A DNA stretch of 64,000 bases, from positions 46,914,142 through 46,978,141 of the forward strand of contig OX637394.1 of NCBI GenBank assembly GCA_951799425.1. The letters are read 5' to 3'. The translations under genes and the position numbers were made by a program. Numbering within the stretch: the stretch's first letter is position 1; every line of letters begins with the position of its first letter. Origin of the DNA: Ilex aquifolium. Lineage: Eukaryota; Streptophyta; Magnoliopsida; Aquifoliales; Aquifoliaceae. The notes below the pieces were generated by a model. That model saw only the letters and a program-made list of their open reading frames with translations, was not told the origin of the DNA and did not search any database. Shown one piece after another: positions 22,319-33,529 of the stretch.

Positions 22319-22884
22319 TGATGATGTTATTTTTATGTGGATGAGCAGAAGGTGCGTGGATTGTTTTGGACAAGTTGGATCTGAGCTTCAAGGCTCATGG
22401 GGTTCGCAATAAAAGATTTGGGGGATTGGGGTGATTCACACAGACAAAGTATAGTGGTTCGCCGGCCCTGAAGCTCAGCTAGTCCACCCTTCAATGGAGG
22501 TTCTTACTCCTCTCTTTTTCTTTATTGATCGTTCTCCCTCAGTACAATTTTTGGGTCGTCCCCTTCAATGGAGGCGTTACCTAGTTTTTATAGGGTTGTT
22601 CCCTATTCTGTTAGACTTCGCCGAGATTTTTGCCTGTCATTCGTATGGTTCTCCTAGATTTCAGGAGGGGATCTTGATTAGTTGAGAGTTATTCGCCTTA
22701 ATTCTAGCTTTCCACTCCGCTGGGGTGCTGCCTGTTATCCAGTTATCCCCTATTTACTCTTGCTATTATCTTTTCCGAGGTAGATTTTTAGCTCTGGTTT
22801 TCTAAACTCTGTGCGTCTAGCCCGACCTCCCGATCTGACCTCTTCTCCTGAGCTCATGTCTGGAACTTATTTTAGGTATCAACA
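22319..22884 (-). mobile_element. 5' LTR of the 12-22 kb Tat element
   Basis: 566 bp, TG...CA on the minus strand, followed on its high-coordinate side by the GAAGG duplication at 22885-22889. Confidence 0.93.
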
Positions 22885-23325
22885 GAAGGCATGGTTGCCC
22901 ATAACTTCAAGTGAGTTATACATAACCATGAGGGAACATTGAAGGCATGATTGCCCATAACTTCAAGTTTTTTCGAACTAGGTCTTCAAATATTAGATGT
23001 ATATGTGAAACACTGGGGGAGGGTTTATAGTGGGGCAGCTGTTTTCACTGAAATTTTGAAAATTTTTGGGGGAGTGGTTTGACATTTTTGAAATTTTAGG
23101 ATATTGTAAAGGGAGGTTGCCCCCATTGAAATTTTTTTTGAGTAATCACGTATTTACTAAAACTATTGGGGTTTATTTAGATTTTATAAAACGTAAAAAA
23201 TAACTTTTGCCTTATGTCTATCAGCCCACAGGTTCCTCTTTTTGTTTTGTCTGGAGTGCAGTCTTTACACTCACATCATAGGTGAACAATGCTGATAGTT
23301 GAAATTTCATTTATTGCTTTAGATC
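22885..23325. other. Flank between two LTR elements
   Basis: It begins with the rest of the 56-bp host tandem repeat (to about 22975), then AT-rich sequence without a gene. The AGATC duplication of the next element is at 23321-23325. Confidence 0.6.
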
Positions 23326-23918
23326 TGATGGGCCAAGCCCAAGAGCCCAACTCATGTTACAAGCCCAAGGGCCCAACTCCAAGAGATCCAGCGCCCAAAG
23401 TGGTCCACGTCCGGTCAACCTCATTAGGAGGAGCTACATCAGCAGCTACATCAAGGGAGCATGCAAGGTAGCAAGGGAGCGCTCAAGACCTTCACCTCTA
23501 CCACCTTAGAAGCGGTCAACCTTCCTCATCCTTTGAGCGAGTCCCCTGGAGAACACCTCAACGGTCTCACCCGTTGAGGAGAAGTCGCAAGCCTCACCAG
23601 AATAGTTGGATAGTTGCTATTAAGTCGCCCCAATCTGTTAGGGGACGACTACAACTATAAAATGTAAGCCCCACCAACACTTGGGGGGCAAGACACTCAA
23701 CTAAGCACATAGCTCCTCTCCCACTTTAAGCTTGTACCCTCTGCTCTCCCTACACTCTTGAATTATAAAGCACCCGGCGACCCTAGCCATTGAGAAGTGG
23801 AAGTAGGTCACATCGACCGAACCACTATAATTCTCGTCTTCTCCTCTCTATATTTTAATTACTGCATTTACTACTCACACTTGACAGGTGGTGTACAAAT
23901 CCAATTTGTGCATCATCA
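23326..23918 (+). mobile_element. 5' LTR of the gag-only element
   Basis: TGATGGGCCAAG...GTGCATCATCA. A TATA-like ACTATAAAATG lies about 23655. Confidence 0.92.
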
Positions 23919-23981
23919 GTTTGGCGCCGTCTGTGGGAATCGACAAACTTCGCACTTCTAATCACTCCCTATGTTGAACCT

Positions 23982-25109
23982 ATGGTGATCACCACCAGAT
24001 CGATGAATCAACCTGAGGATAACCAACCAAGAGAAAAGGAGGTTGCTCCTCCCCCAACCAATCCTGTCCCAAGTACGCAGCAGATGTTGGAGACCATGCA
24101 GGAGCTTATGGCCCAAAACTAGCAGATCCTTCAACTAATGCTCGTTGCACAAGGAGGAGCACAACCTGGACCTCAAGTGAGAGGAGCTCCACGCCTTGCG
24201 CATCAAGGAGCTCCCCACATGGGTGCTCCCCCTCTGGGCGCCCCACCCATAGGAGCCCCCTTGGGCGTCCAGCATGGGGGAGCTCCCCATGAGGGACCTC
24301 CACCTCCTCCTTCTCTAGCTCCTACACCACATGGTGAAGACCCTTGTCTCTAAGAGGATGAGGGTGAAAACCAAAGCATGGAGCATGGGAGCTATTTCCA
24401 TGATTATTCCAGAGGAGCTCCCAACCATTGGGATGAGAAAATTAAGGAGGTACAAAATCAACTAGGTGACGTCTTCAACGCCATGAAAGTACAAGGACCT
24501 GAGACTGTGGACTACCTTGTTAGGCGAACTGACACGCCTTTCAAACCTGACGTGGCGAACTACCCCCTCCCTCAAAAATTTAAAATGCCATCCGTGGAGA
24601 CCTTTGATGATACGAAGGATCCACTGGACCATCTGGAAATTTACAAGACCTTGATGCAGCTGCACAACATCCTTGACGAAATCATGTGCAGAGCGTTCCC
24701 GACCACCTTGAAGGGATCAGCGCGACAATGGTTCGCCAAACTCACCCTGGCCTCTATAGGCTCCTTCGCCGAATTGAGCATATCCTTTGTGACACAGGTC
24801 ATTGGTGGACACCGCCAGCAGAAGCCTGTCACCCATCTGCTCATCATAAAGCAGGACCAAGGTGAGAGCCTGAGAAACTACCTCACTCGTTTTAACGAGG
24901 GTGTCCTTCAGGTCAAAGAACCCGATGAAAAAGTCAGCATGACCGCCTTCCTGGGAGGCCTCCGATCATCGAGCTTCATTTTCTCTGTGATGAAGCGACC
25001 ACCAAAGAGCATGCCAGAACTATTGGCAAAAGCTCAAAAATATATGAATGCTAAGGAAATCAACAAGTCTAGGCGAGGTGAATCATCTCGCGGATCGTCA
25101 AAAGATTGA
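23982..25109 (+). pseudogene. gag: gag of the non-autonomous Tat-like element
   Basis: Starts at ATG 23982 (MVITTRSMNQPED), the same kind of start as the large Tat gag (MVSTRNMSK). A Pro/Gly/Ala-rich segment (about 24150-24350) is followed by a Retrotrans_gag block in a long frame from 24378: FKMPSVETFDDTKDPLDHLE, CRAFPTTLKGSARQWFAKL, ELSISFVTQVIGGHRQQKPV and LRNYLTRFNEG. It ends in a Lys/Arg/Ser-rich tail. There is no zinc knuckle, unlike full-length Tat gag, which would be expected to affect RNA packaging if functional. The main capsid block looks well kept; the leader is not fully open. Confidence 0.85.
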
Positions 25110-25640
25110 CCTGCCTCTACACTGTTCTCAAACAGGCAGCCTAACGCCAGCTTAGTGGCTCTCTCGCGGGTCACCAAAAAGCTTGGCCTCTGCACTATTC
25201 TCAAACAGGCAGCCTAACTCTAGCTTAGCGGCTCTCTCACGGGTCACCAAAAAAGCTTGGCCTCTGCACTGTTCTCAAACAGGCAGCCTAACTCCAGCTT
25301 AGCGGCTCTCTCGCGGGTCGCCAAAAAAGATTGGCCTCTGCACTGTTCTTAAACAGGCAGCCTAACTCCAGCTTAGCGGCTCTCTTGCGGGTCTCCAAAA
25401 AAGCTTGGCCTCTGCACTGTTCTCAAACAGGCAGCCTATCTCCAGCTTAGCGGCTCTCTCACGAGTCGCCAAAAGCTTGGTCTCTGCTCTGCTTTCAAGC
25501 AAGCAGCCTATACCTCAAGCTTAAAGACTCTCTCATGGGTCGCCAAAAGCTCAGTCTCAAAATGTGTAGCTCTCTCACGAGCAATCCTCAGACTCTGTAT
25601 TTGCTCTCGTGCAAGCAGCCTACCTCTCTCTCCAGCTAAT
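25110..25640. repeat. 73-bp tandem repeat in the gag-only element
   Basis: About seven copies of a 72-74 bp unit with GCGGCTCTCTCGCGGGTC, AGCTTGGCCTCTGCACTGTT and CAAACAGGCAGCCTAACTCC. Units decay toward the right. The first unit overlaps the 3' end of gag, so the repeat may have arisen from coding sequence. Confidence 0.85.
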
Positions 25641-25734
25641 TATGTTAGATAATTTAATGTTTGGAATAACATTGTTTTTGACATCTCCAACACAAGCTCC
25701 CAGCATCTCTCAGAACACCCAGGCGCCTAGACCA

Positions 25735-26000
25735 GGCACCTAGACACCCTCTGGAGCTGAGTCTGGCGCCCAGACCTCCTCTGGAGCTGAGGCTGGCGCC
25801 CAGACCCCCTCTGGAGCTGAAACTAGTGCTCAGACCCTCTCTGGAGCTCAAGTTGGTGCCCAGACCCCCTCTGGAGCTGAGGCTGGCGCTCATACCCCCT
25901 CTAGAGCTGAGGCTGGCGCTCATACCCCCTCTGGAGCTGAGGCTGGCGCCCAGACCCCCTCTGGAGCTCAAGTTGGCGCCCAGACCCCCTTTGCTCACCC
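25735..26000. repeat. 30-bp tandem repeat in the gag-only element
   Basis: About nine copies of a 30-bp unit CCCTCTGGAGCTGAGGCTGG plus CGCCCAGACC. Because 30 is a multiple of three it stays open on both strands, producing artificial repeat peptides. Confidence 0.85.
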
Positions 26001-26562
26001 AAATGAGCCAACCTAGTGCCTGGAGAGGAGCAGACCCCCCAGGCTCGCCCAAGGCAGTCCCGGTTCGCCCAAGGTGTTCCAAACAGGGCTTATAATATAT
26101 CAAATTGAAGCTCTCGATGAGCTCTACAAGACTCACAGTGATGCTGTAAAAAGTCCAAAAAAGGCTCAGAAATAGCTGTTTTGGCCCCCCAAAGTTTAAA
26201 AAAAAAAAAAATTCTGCTCGCCCAGGACCCTATCTGCTCACCCAAGACACAGTGTGCTCGCCCAAAAGCTGCATGGTCGCCCAAAACCGTGCACCCAGCT
26301 CTCTGCTCGAAATTTTGACCGTAATTTTTGCTCCGTTACTCGAAATTAGGCTTATAATATATCAAATCGAAACTTTCGGCGAGCCCTACAAGACACATAA
26401 CCTTTGGCTATGATTGATACTTTTAAAAGCTCAAAAAACGCCTAAAATCACATGTTTCGGCCTCTCCAAGTTTTTCCAGTTATGTCGGTCGGCCGAAAAT
26501 TCAAAATCAACCGAATGTCCTCCTCTCCAAATTTCATTGGACACAGGGCATTAGGGGGCAAA

Positions 26563-27149
26563 TGATGGGCCAAGCCCAAGAGCCCAACTCATGTTACAAG
26601 CCCAAGGGCCCAACTCCAAGAGATCCAGCGCCCAAAGTGGACCACGTCCGGTCAACCTCATTAGGAGGAGCTACATCAGCAGCTACATCAGGGGAGCATG
26701 CAAGGCAGCAAGGGAGCACTCAAGACATTCACATCTACCACCTTGGAAGCGGTCAACCTTCCTCATCCTTTGAGCGAGTCTCATGGAGAGCACCTCAACG
26801 GTCTCACCCGTTGAGGAGAAGTCGCAAGCCCCACCAGAATAGTTGGATAGTTGCTATTAAGTCGCCCCAATCTGTTAGGGGACGACTATAAAATGTAAGC
26901 CCCACCAACACTTGGGGGGCAAGACACGCAACTGAGCACATAGCTCCTCTCCCACTCTAAGCTTGTACCCTCTGTTCTCCCTACACTCTTGAATTAATAA
27001 AGCACCCGGCGACACAGCCATTGAGAAGTGGACGTAAGTCACATCGACCGAACCACTATAATTCTCGTCTTCTCCTCTATCTACTTTAATTACTGCATTT
27101 ACTACTCAAACTTGACAGGTGGTGTACAAACCCAATTTGTGCATCATCA
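26563..27149 (+). mobile_element. 3' LTR of the gag-only element
   Basis: Same termini as the 5' LTR; preceded by the purine tract and followed by AGATC. Confidence 0.92.
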
Positions 27150-28049
27150 AGATCTTTGCTAAAAAAAAATTATTTTTATTTAATATCTGGACAGTAATTA
27201 GGAATTTTTTTACTTTTTTATTTTCTTACCATCTTAATATTTTCCTAATGATAGAAATAAAATTTTTAATCATTTGAATTTGAACTAAATTAACTATGAG
27301 GATTCGAAGTTTTTGTATTGATGTATTTGGGATATCATCCGCAGCGGGTCTTGCATCGAAGAAAAAATGAATGTCTTTGCACATTGAAAGTTGTTCCTCT
27401 ATTGAAGTTTGATTGGCTAGACTTATCGTATACTTAATTTTTCTAAATTATTTATGGTAAAAATTGGTCAATTTTTCTAAATTCTTTTAATTGATTGGGG
27501 TTAAATAATGGATACTATGTCTGCGTTTGACAAAATAAATTAACTTTTGAATCATCAAGGAATAAGTTTCTTAAGAGAAAATACCAATGAAAGATTTTCA
27601 TATAATGAGTTTTTTTTTTTTTTTTGGTTGGCTTCTTTTGTATATCACTCGAAAATATGGGTAGTATCATTAATTGGAATTTTTTTTAATGAAACCATAC
27701 TTTTATGAAAATAATATTGATATTTAGAGTGAGTATTTTTATGTTTATAGTTGCCCCCACTAGAAAAATCGTCTCGCACCGTGTTGTCTCCTACTCCCAG
27801 AAAAAAGATATGCAGATTATTTTTCACATAATATTGTAATATACAATTGAATTGCTTTGTTACCAATCTCTAGAAAAAGTTTCGTAGGATATAATAAATT
27901 ACGACTGGATGGTCCACGCCATAAAGGTGGATGATTAGTGCCAAGATTCACATTGTCTATATTCTTTCTGGTTTTGTTAATCAGTTTATAATTTATTTAT
28001 GGTTTGTCTTAAATTTCTGACCATTCATTTTTCATTTTAAAAATATTAA
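27150..28049. other. AT-rich flank, no gene seen
   Basis: No coding similarity or repeat structure is clear. T-runs occur at 27610-27625. Confidence 0.5.
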
Positions 28050-28814
28050 GGATGCACGACGTGCATAGCACGTAAATATATTTAAATCATATTTTTTATA
28101 AAAAAATTAAGTTATTTATAGTTCAATTAAATAATAAATTATGTTGTTTTAAGCAATTTTTATTTTAATTATTATCAAACCTTAATTATTGATTTATTCT
28201 ACTCCTATTTGAGTATTTAATATGTTATTTATTTATATATCTCTCTGACCTTTTATATATTTCTTCTTTTGTTTATACTGAATCTTTACTGTAAGATTAT
28301 CATTATTGAGTATTTACACATCTAATTATATTAGAAATTTATTATATTTTTTGTCAAAGAAATTGATTAAATTGTACTACTACTATTTGTATTATAATAA
28401 TATGATATTATTATATACCAAAAAATGAACTACATCATATATTGGACTATAGAATAATTGAATATAGATTGAACTTTATTTTTTTATATAAATATAGAAT
28501 AGATATAGAAAATGGTATGCAATTGTAATACTAATAAATGAGTCCAAAATAGATATAGAAAATAAATTTGAATAAAAATAATATAGAATTTAGAAGTCAA
28601 ATACAGTTAAAAAAAGAGTTTAAAAGAACTTATAAGTCAAATAGATATAAAAAAAATATTATTAATAAAAGAGTTTAAAAGAACATATAAGTCAATAGGT
28701 ATAAAAAATAAAAATTAAAGGAAACTAATATATGAGTGTCATTGAATTTATAACAAAAATTAAGGATAAAATAGAAAATCAGAAGTTTTTCACAGATGCT
28801 AACATTTATAAGTA
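28050..28814 (-). mobile_element. Helitron-like unit 1 of a head-to-tail array
   Basis: On the minus strand the unit ends in a hairpin-prone segment, ACGTGCTATGCACGTCGTGC, near 28052-28072. Its start on the minus strand (near 28740-28814) resembles the plant Helitron 5' pattern ACTTATAAA...CTATTTTATCC. Sequence along the unit is similar to unit 3 (29908-30330). It is non-autonomous, with no Rep/helicase ORF. The Helitron call rests on end patterns remembered from plant families. Confidence 0.45.
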
Positions 28815-29907
28815 CTAGCAATGCACCACGTGCGTTGCATGTGAATAATTATTGTACACAAACACATCTTAGGTATATTGTATTTGAAATAAATATCATC
28901 TCAAATTTACCAAACTTATTTTTTTATTACTCATATTTTATTATACAATTATATAATATCGAGCATATTAAAATTAAAAAAAAAAATCAATTTTTTTTAA
29001 AAATAGAATACAATATCTATTTTTACGTAAAATCTTAGTACAACTTAGAAATGTTATTGTGACTAAAAAATTATACTAATGTAACATAAATTGATTTAAA
29101 AAATTTATATATACATTATTTTTTATCTTAAAAATGAAAGGGTTAAAACTTTCGATGAAAAAGAAAATAAACATGTGTAGGCATATGTTATCTTTGTATA
29201 TGAGATGTGTAATATAAGATTGACAGAGTTTTTGAAGGTTTTTTAAACATTTTATTGAAAATATATTGATGCATATTTTTTTAAGGATGATATAATCAAT
29301 CAAAAAGTTTTATAGAAATTGATTAAATAATTAAAAGAGATACTATAGATAATTTAGAAATTTAAAGATATAAGGATATAATGGTAATTTAGATATTTAA
29401 TTGTGGAATTATAGAGTAGCCTTTGCAATATTTTATAAGGATAAAATAGAGATTCAAAAATTTTTCATTTTAAGGTATTTTTATAAGTAGTATAGATATA
29501 GATATAGATTTTATTTGTAGTATAAATATAGATATAGATAAATAATTAAAAGAGATGTTATGGATAATTTAGAAATTTAAAGTCATAAGAATATGATGAT
29601 AATTTAGATATTTAATTGCGAAAAGATAAGTGGTCTTTGCAATCCTTTATAAGGGTAAAATAGAGATTCAAAAGTTTTCATCTTAAGGTATTTTAGTATT
29701 AGTAGTATAGATATAAATATAGATATAGATATAAATAAATAATTAAAAGAGATGTTATGGATAATTTGGAGATTTAAAGATATAAGGATATGATGGTAAT
29801 TTAAATATTTAGTTATGAAAGAATAGAGTGGTATTTGCAATCTTTTATAAGGGTAAAATAGAGATTCAAAATTTTTTTATATTAAAGTATTTTTATTAGT
29901 AGCATAA
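28815..29907 (-). mobile_element. Helitron-like unit 2, with triplicated 5' end
   Basis: On the minus strand it ends ATGCAACGCACGTGGTGCAT, then TGCTAG followed by T, which fits the Helitron 3' rule (hairpin, CTRR, host T). On the same strand its beginning has TCTATATCTATACTACTT, typical of plant Helitron starts. The first roughly 200 bp of the 5' side is present three times in tandem (unit starts near 29327, 29542 and 29739 on the plus strand), joined by GATATA microsatellite. No coding. Confidence 0.55.
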
Positions 29908-30330
29908 TACCAATGTACGACGTTTGTTGCACGTAAATAAATTTAAATAATATTTTTTTATCAAAAATGGGAATTATATGTGTAATTAAATTAAATAATA
30001 AATTAAGTGCGGAATAATTAATCTATATTATAATTATTAAATTTAATTATTAATTTATTGTATAAGTTTTTAAGTATCTAATCTGTTATTTATTTAAGTA
30101 TCTCTGACCCCTTTAGACATTTGCACATCTAATTATATTATAAAATTATTAATTTTTATTTTGTTGAACAGATTAATTAGATTGCTTATAATATTATTAT
30201 ATTATTGTATACTCAAAAATAATGTATAATATATATTTGATCGAAAAATTCAATCTAATAATTTTATGCATATAATCTATATAATAAAATACGATACAAT
30301 TCAAATCTCAAAAGATAAACAAAATGACTT
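29908..30330 (-). mobile_element. Helitron-like unit 3 (partial)
   Basis: Its hairpin-like end, ACGTGCAACAAACGTCGTAC on the minus strand, abuts the 5' side of unit 2 (TACTAATAAAAATAC). It is similar along its length to unit 1. The high-coordinate end is indistinct. Confidence 0.45.
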
Positions 30331-30442
30331 TTGCTTTTCGCAGTTAAGATGTTTTTAAATTTTACTTTAAAGTTAATCCGACAGCTAATATTAACACTCC
30401 AAATTTAATGGGGAAAATAGGCCCCTAAGGGTGTGTTTGGAG

Positions 30443-30989
30443 TAGGGGTGTTCACCCTACCCTACAGGTAGAAAATATAGTCTTTCGTCTTCCTACCCGA
30501 TACTTTGCAGAAGAATTTTTTTTTGGCCTACCTTACCCGATCAAGTGTGATATTTCTACCCGATTTCTGGCCAAATAAATCGGGTAAGAAGTCGGGTAGG
30601 AAATCGAGTGAACACTTTTGTAGTTATTAATTTTTGAATCATTTTAACAATTCAATTAAATAACATGCACTAATTTAACAATACAATAAACCAATAACAC
30701 TAAAACCAAAAATAATTACAAAATCAATTAAAATAAAACATAAGAAAGCATAAACATTAATCCATCATAATTGTTGCACAAATACAATAACAATTATTTT
30801 AAGTTTAAACCATATGGTTAAGGAATTAGGATTTTTAGTATATATCTATTAATGCGGGTAGGGTATGGTAGGGTAGGAATACGAAAATTAATGGCTATTC
30901 TGCATTCCTATCCGATTTTTTCGGTTAGCCGTTCAATAGGGTCGAATAGGATAAGAAATTTCGGCTAATCGAAAATTTGAACAGCTCTA
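30443..30989. mobile_element. hAT-type MITE with imperfect 8-bp target duplication
   Basis: Terminal inverted repeats TAGGGGTGTTCA and (reverse complement of the right end) TAGAGCTGTTCA match at 10 of 12. The flanks GTTTGGAG (30435-30442) and GTTTTGTG (30990-30997) match at 6 of 8. Inside, CGGGTAGG/CCTACCCG motifs repeat near both ends, a common layout for hAT transposase binding. No transposase is encoded. The flanks themselves look like parts of an older inserted element. Confidence 0.65.
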
Positions 30990-31075
30990 GTTTTGTGTGA
31001 CTTTTTAAAAGTGTTTCTAGGACTATAACTTCTCATAAGTACTTTTTTTTTTTTTTTTTAAAGTAATGTTTGGAA

Positions 31076-31590
31076 TTGATCCACCACCACTCCCACCCCC
31101 CCACCACCATCACAACTACAACCATTATAGTCACCACACCACCACAACTACCCCTCCCCCCCACCACCACCACCACTACCGCTGCCGTTGCCACCACCAC
31201 CACTGTCGCCACCCCACCACCACACCCACTACCACCACCATCGTCCCATCACCACCGTTGCCATCACCTTACCATCACTACCACCCCCACCCCCACTGCT
31301 GCCACCCCACCAGCACCTCACCATCACCTCTTCCAAACCACCACCACCACCACTGTCACTATCCCACCACCCCTACTACCACCACCACCACCACTGTTGT
31401 CTCCACCTTACCACCACCACCACTGTCCCACCACCACCCCCACCACCATCATGACTATTGCCACCATCACAATCGATCGTTGTCACTCACCACAATCATC
31501 ACCGTTTTCCACGACCACCACTACCACCGCTTACCCTCATCACAACCGATACTTAAATTCTTTTCTCTATCCTCTATCTTTGTAATTTTA
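31076..31590. repeat. CCA/CCT-rich low-complexity tract
   Basis: About 500 bp of imperfect CCACCA/CACCAT repeats on the plus strand, nearly free of G. All plus frames are largely open and would give His/Pro/Thr-rich peptides; these are artefacts of composition. Confidence 0.9.
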
Positions 31591-31792
31591 TTTTGGACGT
31601 GAATAGAAATATGATTATTGTTGACCATTTTTTTTATTACTCCGTACTTTTAGACGCAAGAAATAACTACTAATTTAATATAGGACTTTATTTTTTTCAT
31701 TTGAATATAAAAAATAATTCATGCCCCAAGTCCAATAATTCCAACCTTGCAACAAAGTCCCAGATGGTCCCCAGACTCCCCACTATAAGAAA
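31591..31792. other. AT-rich spacer, nothing recognised
   Basis: A TTACTCCGTACTTTT motif near 31638 resembles the end of some plant MITEs, but no partner end was found. Confidence 0.4.
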
Positions 31793-32395
31793 GGGGCAAC
31801 ACTGCTATACCGCCAAACTACTTTTCGGTATGGTACCGAAAAGTAGTTTGACTGACACATGGGACTTAAAACCTGTGAAACCGGTTGCTCTTTCATTACT
31901 TAGCCCCAAAAGTTGGACCACCAAAACAGTTGTAACCCTCCTGTACCTTATCCTTCGATATTACACTTTTAATCTTTTGATATTATAATTCATTAAATTA
32001 ACATCCAAAATCATCCAATAAATATTCAATTTATTAAATCAACAAGGAACATGCAATTTGTTCATCAAATTTACACCAAATTAATATTCAATTCTTCAAA
32101 TCAACATTTAATTTTACCTAATAAACATTTAATTCATTAAATTAACATTGAAAATCCTTCAAAAAAGATTTTTTTTTCTCAATTTATCAAATTACCATCG
32201 AAAATCATCCAATAAATGTTTAATTTAACAAATCAACATCAAAATAACATACAATTTCATTCAATAAACATTTAATTCATCAAATCAGGTGAGATTTGAA
32301 GGTGAGATTTTAAAGGTTTAATTTAAAGGTTTAAATTAAACATTTAAAGTTTTCATTTAACAACTCAACATCAAAATAAACATACAATTTAGTTT
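31793..32395 (+). repeat. Composite-repeat module M (P tag plus AT array), copy 1
   Basis: Starts GGGGCAACACTGCTATACCG and is repeated at 48374-49080. After the P palindrome (31818-31846) and a short GC-richer part with GGTTGCTCTTTCATTACTTA, it becomes a run of about 20-bp units of the AACATTCAATTCATCAAATT type leading into the G-rich array. No gene. Confidence 0.8.
31818..31846. repeat. P-tag palindrome, best copy
   Basis: Perfect 13-bp arms CTACTTTTCGGTA and TACCGAAAAGTAG around three bases. Related, less perfect copies are near 1332, 2458, 3702, 47654, 48406 and 62406, always at a joint of the composite repeats. Confidence 0.8.
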
Positions 32396-33529
32396 CGACT
32401 TTTATGTTGTAGGGGTTCCAACTCTTAGGGTAGGGGTTCCAACTCTTGGAGGAGAGGTTCCAACTTTTTTGGGTAGGGGTTCCAACTCTTGGGGGAGGGA
32501 TTCCAACATTTTTAGTTGGGTTTTCAACTCTTGGGGGTAAGGGTTCCAAGGAGGGGTTCCAACTTTTTTGGGTAGGGGTTCCAACTTTTTTGGGTAATAG
32601 TTCCAACTCTTTTGGGTAAGGGTTCCAACTTTGGGGGGGGGGGGGCGGTTTCCAACTTTTTTGGATAGGGGTTCCAACTCTTGGGAGAGGGGTTCCAACA
32701 TTTTTGGGTAAGGGTTCCAACTTTTTTGGGTTGGGGTTCCAACTCTTGGGGGGAGGGTTTCCAACTTTTTTGGGTAGAGGTTCCAACTTTGTTGGGTAAG
32801 GGTTCCAACTTTTTTGGGTAGGGGTTCCAACTCTTGGGGGGAGAGGTTCCAACTCTTGGGGAAGGGGTTCCAACTTTTTTGGGTAAGAGTTCCAACTTTT
32901 TTGGGTAGAGGTTCCAACTCTTGGGGGAGGAGTTCCAACTCTTGGGGGAGGGGTTCCAACATTTTTAGTAGTAGTTCCAACTGTTGGGGGGGTAAGGGTT
33001 CCAACTCTTAGGGGAGGGGTTCCTACATTTTTGGTAGTGGTTCCAAATGTTGGGAGAGGGGTTCCAACTTTTCTTGGTAGGAGTTCCAACTTTTTGGGTA
33101 GCGGTGTCAACTGTTGGGGAGGAGTTCCAACTCTTTGGGTGAGGAGTTCCAACTCTTTGGGTTCCAACATTTTTGGTAGGGGTTGCAACTGTTGGGGGTA
33201 GGGGTTCCAACTCTTGGGGAGAGGGGTTCCAACTTTTTTGGGTAGGGGTTCCAACAATTTTGGGTAAGACTTCTAACATTTTTGGTAGAGGTTCCAACTT
33301 TTTTGGGTAAGAGTTCCAACATTTTTGGTAAAGGTTCCAACTTTTGGGGATGAGTTCCAACTCTTTTGAGGGAGGAGTTCCAACTCTTGGGGGTAGGGGT
33401 TCCAACTCTTGGGGGAGGGGTTCCAACTTTTTTGGGTAGGGGTTCCAACTTTTTTAAGTAAGAGTTCCAACTGTTTGGGTAGAGGTTTTGGAGAGGGTTT
33501 CAACTTTTTTGGGATGGTTCCAACTCTTT
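32396..33529 (+). repeat. 22-bp G-rich tandem array, locus 2
   Basis: About 51 units of the GGTTCCAAC family with all four variant halves intermixed. It passes directly into AT-rich macro-repeat at the right. The longest artificial minus-strand frame reaches 308 codons (32331-33257). Confidence 0.9.

Larger units (their letters stand above)
12229..22884 (-). mobile_element. Full-length Tat-lineage Ty3/Gypsy LTR retrotransposon
   Basis: A 10.66-kb element on the minus strand with both LTRs, a primer-binding site, gag, pol, a polypurine tract and perfect GAAGG duplications (12224-12228 and 22885-22889). Two RNase H-like blocks follow the reverse transcriptase, the hallmark of the plant Tat lineage. 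Between pol and the 3' LTR it carries a 40-bp tandem repeat and an extra gene in antisense, a layout also known from Retand- and Grande-type elements. The LTRs differ at about 15 of 540 positions plus a 25-bp indel, so roughly one million years old. Coding regions are broken, roughly five to eight times in gag-pol. Order on the minus strand: LTR, PBS, gag, protease, RT, RNase H blocks, integrase, tandem repeat, antisense gene, PPT, LTR. Confidence 0.95.
23326..27149 (+). mobile_element. Gag-only non-autonomous Tat-like LTR element
   Basis: 3.82 kb with 593- and 587-bp LTRs, the PBS TGGCGCCGTCTGTGGGAA at 23922, the purine tract TTAGGGGGCAAA before 26563, and perfect AGATC duplications (23321-23325, 27150-27154). 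It encodes gag but no protease, RT or integrase, so it must rely on pol of a relative such as the Tat element next door, with which it shares the PBS. Two unrelated tandem repeats fill the space after gag. LTRs differ at about 22 of 585 positions, suggesting about 1.5 million years. Confidence 0.93.

Noticed and set aside
25654-26136. 160-codon minus-strand Ser/Gly/Leu repeat protein
   Set aside because: It translates the 30-bp tandem repeat of the gag-only element; open by periodicity.
31066-31602. His/Pro/Thr-rich frames on the plus strand
   Set aside because: They come from the CCA-rich low-complexity tract; two overlapping frames of similar length and no start context or domain.
32331-33257. 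308-codon minus-strand frame, proline- and lysine-rich, resembling an extensin-like protein (also 53983-54747, 396-899, 49297-49875)
   Set aside because: Pure translation of the 22-bp G-rich array. Overlapping frames are open in all three phases of the same strand with the same peptide units, so no frame is preferred.
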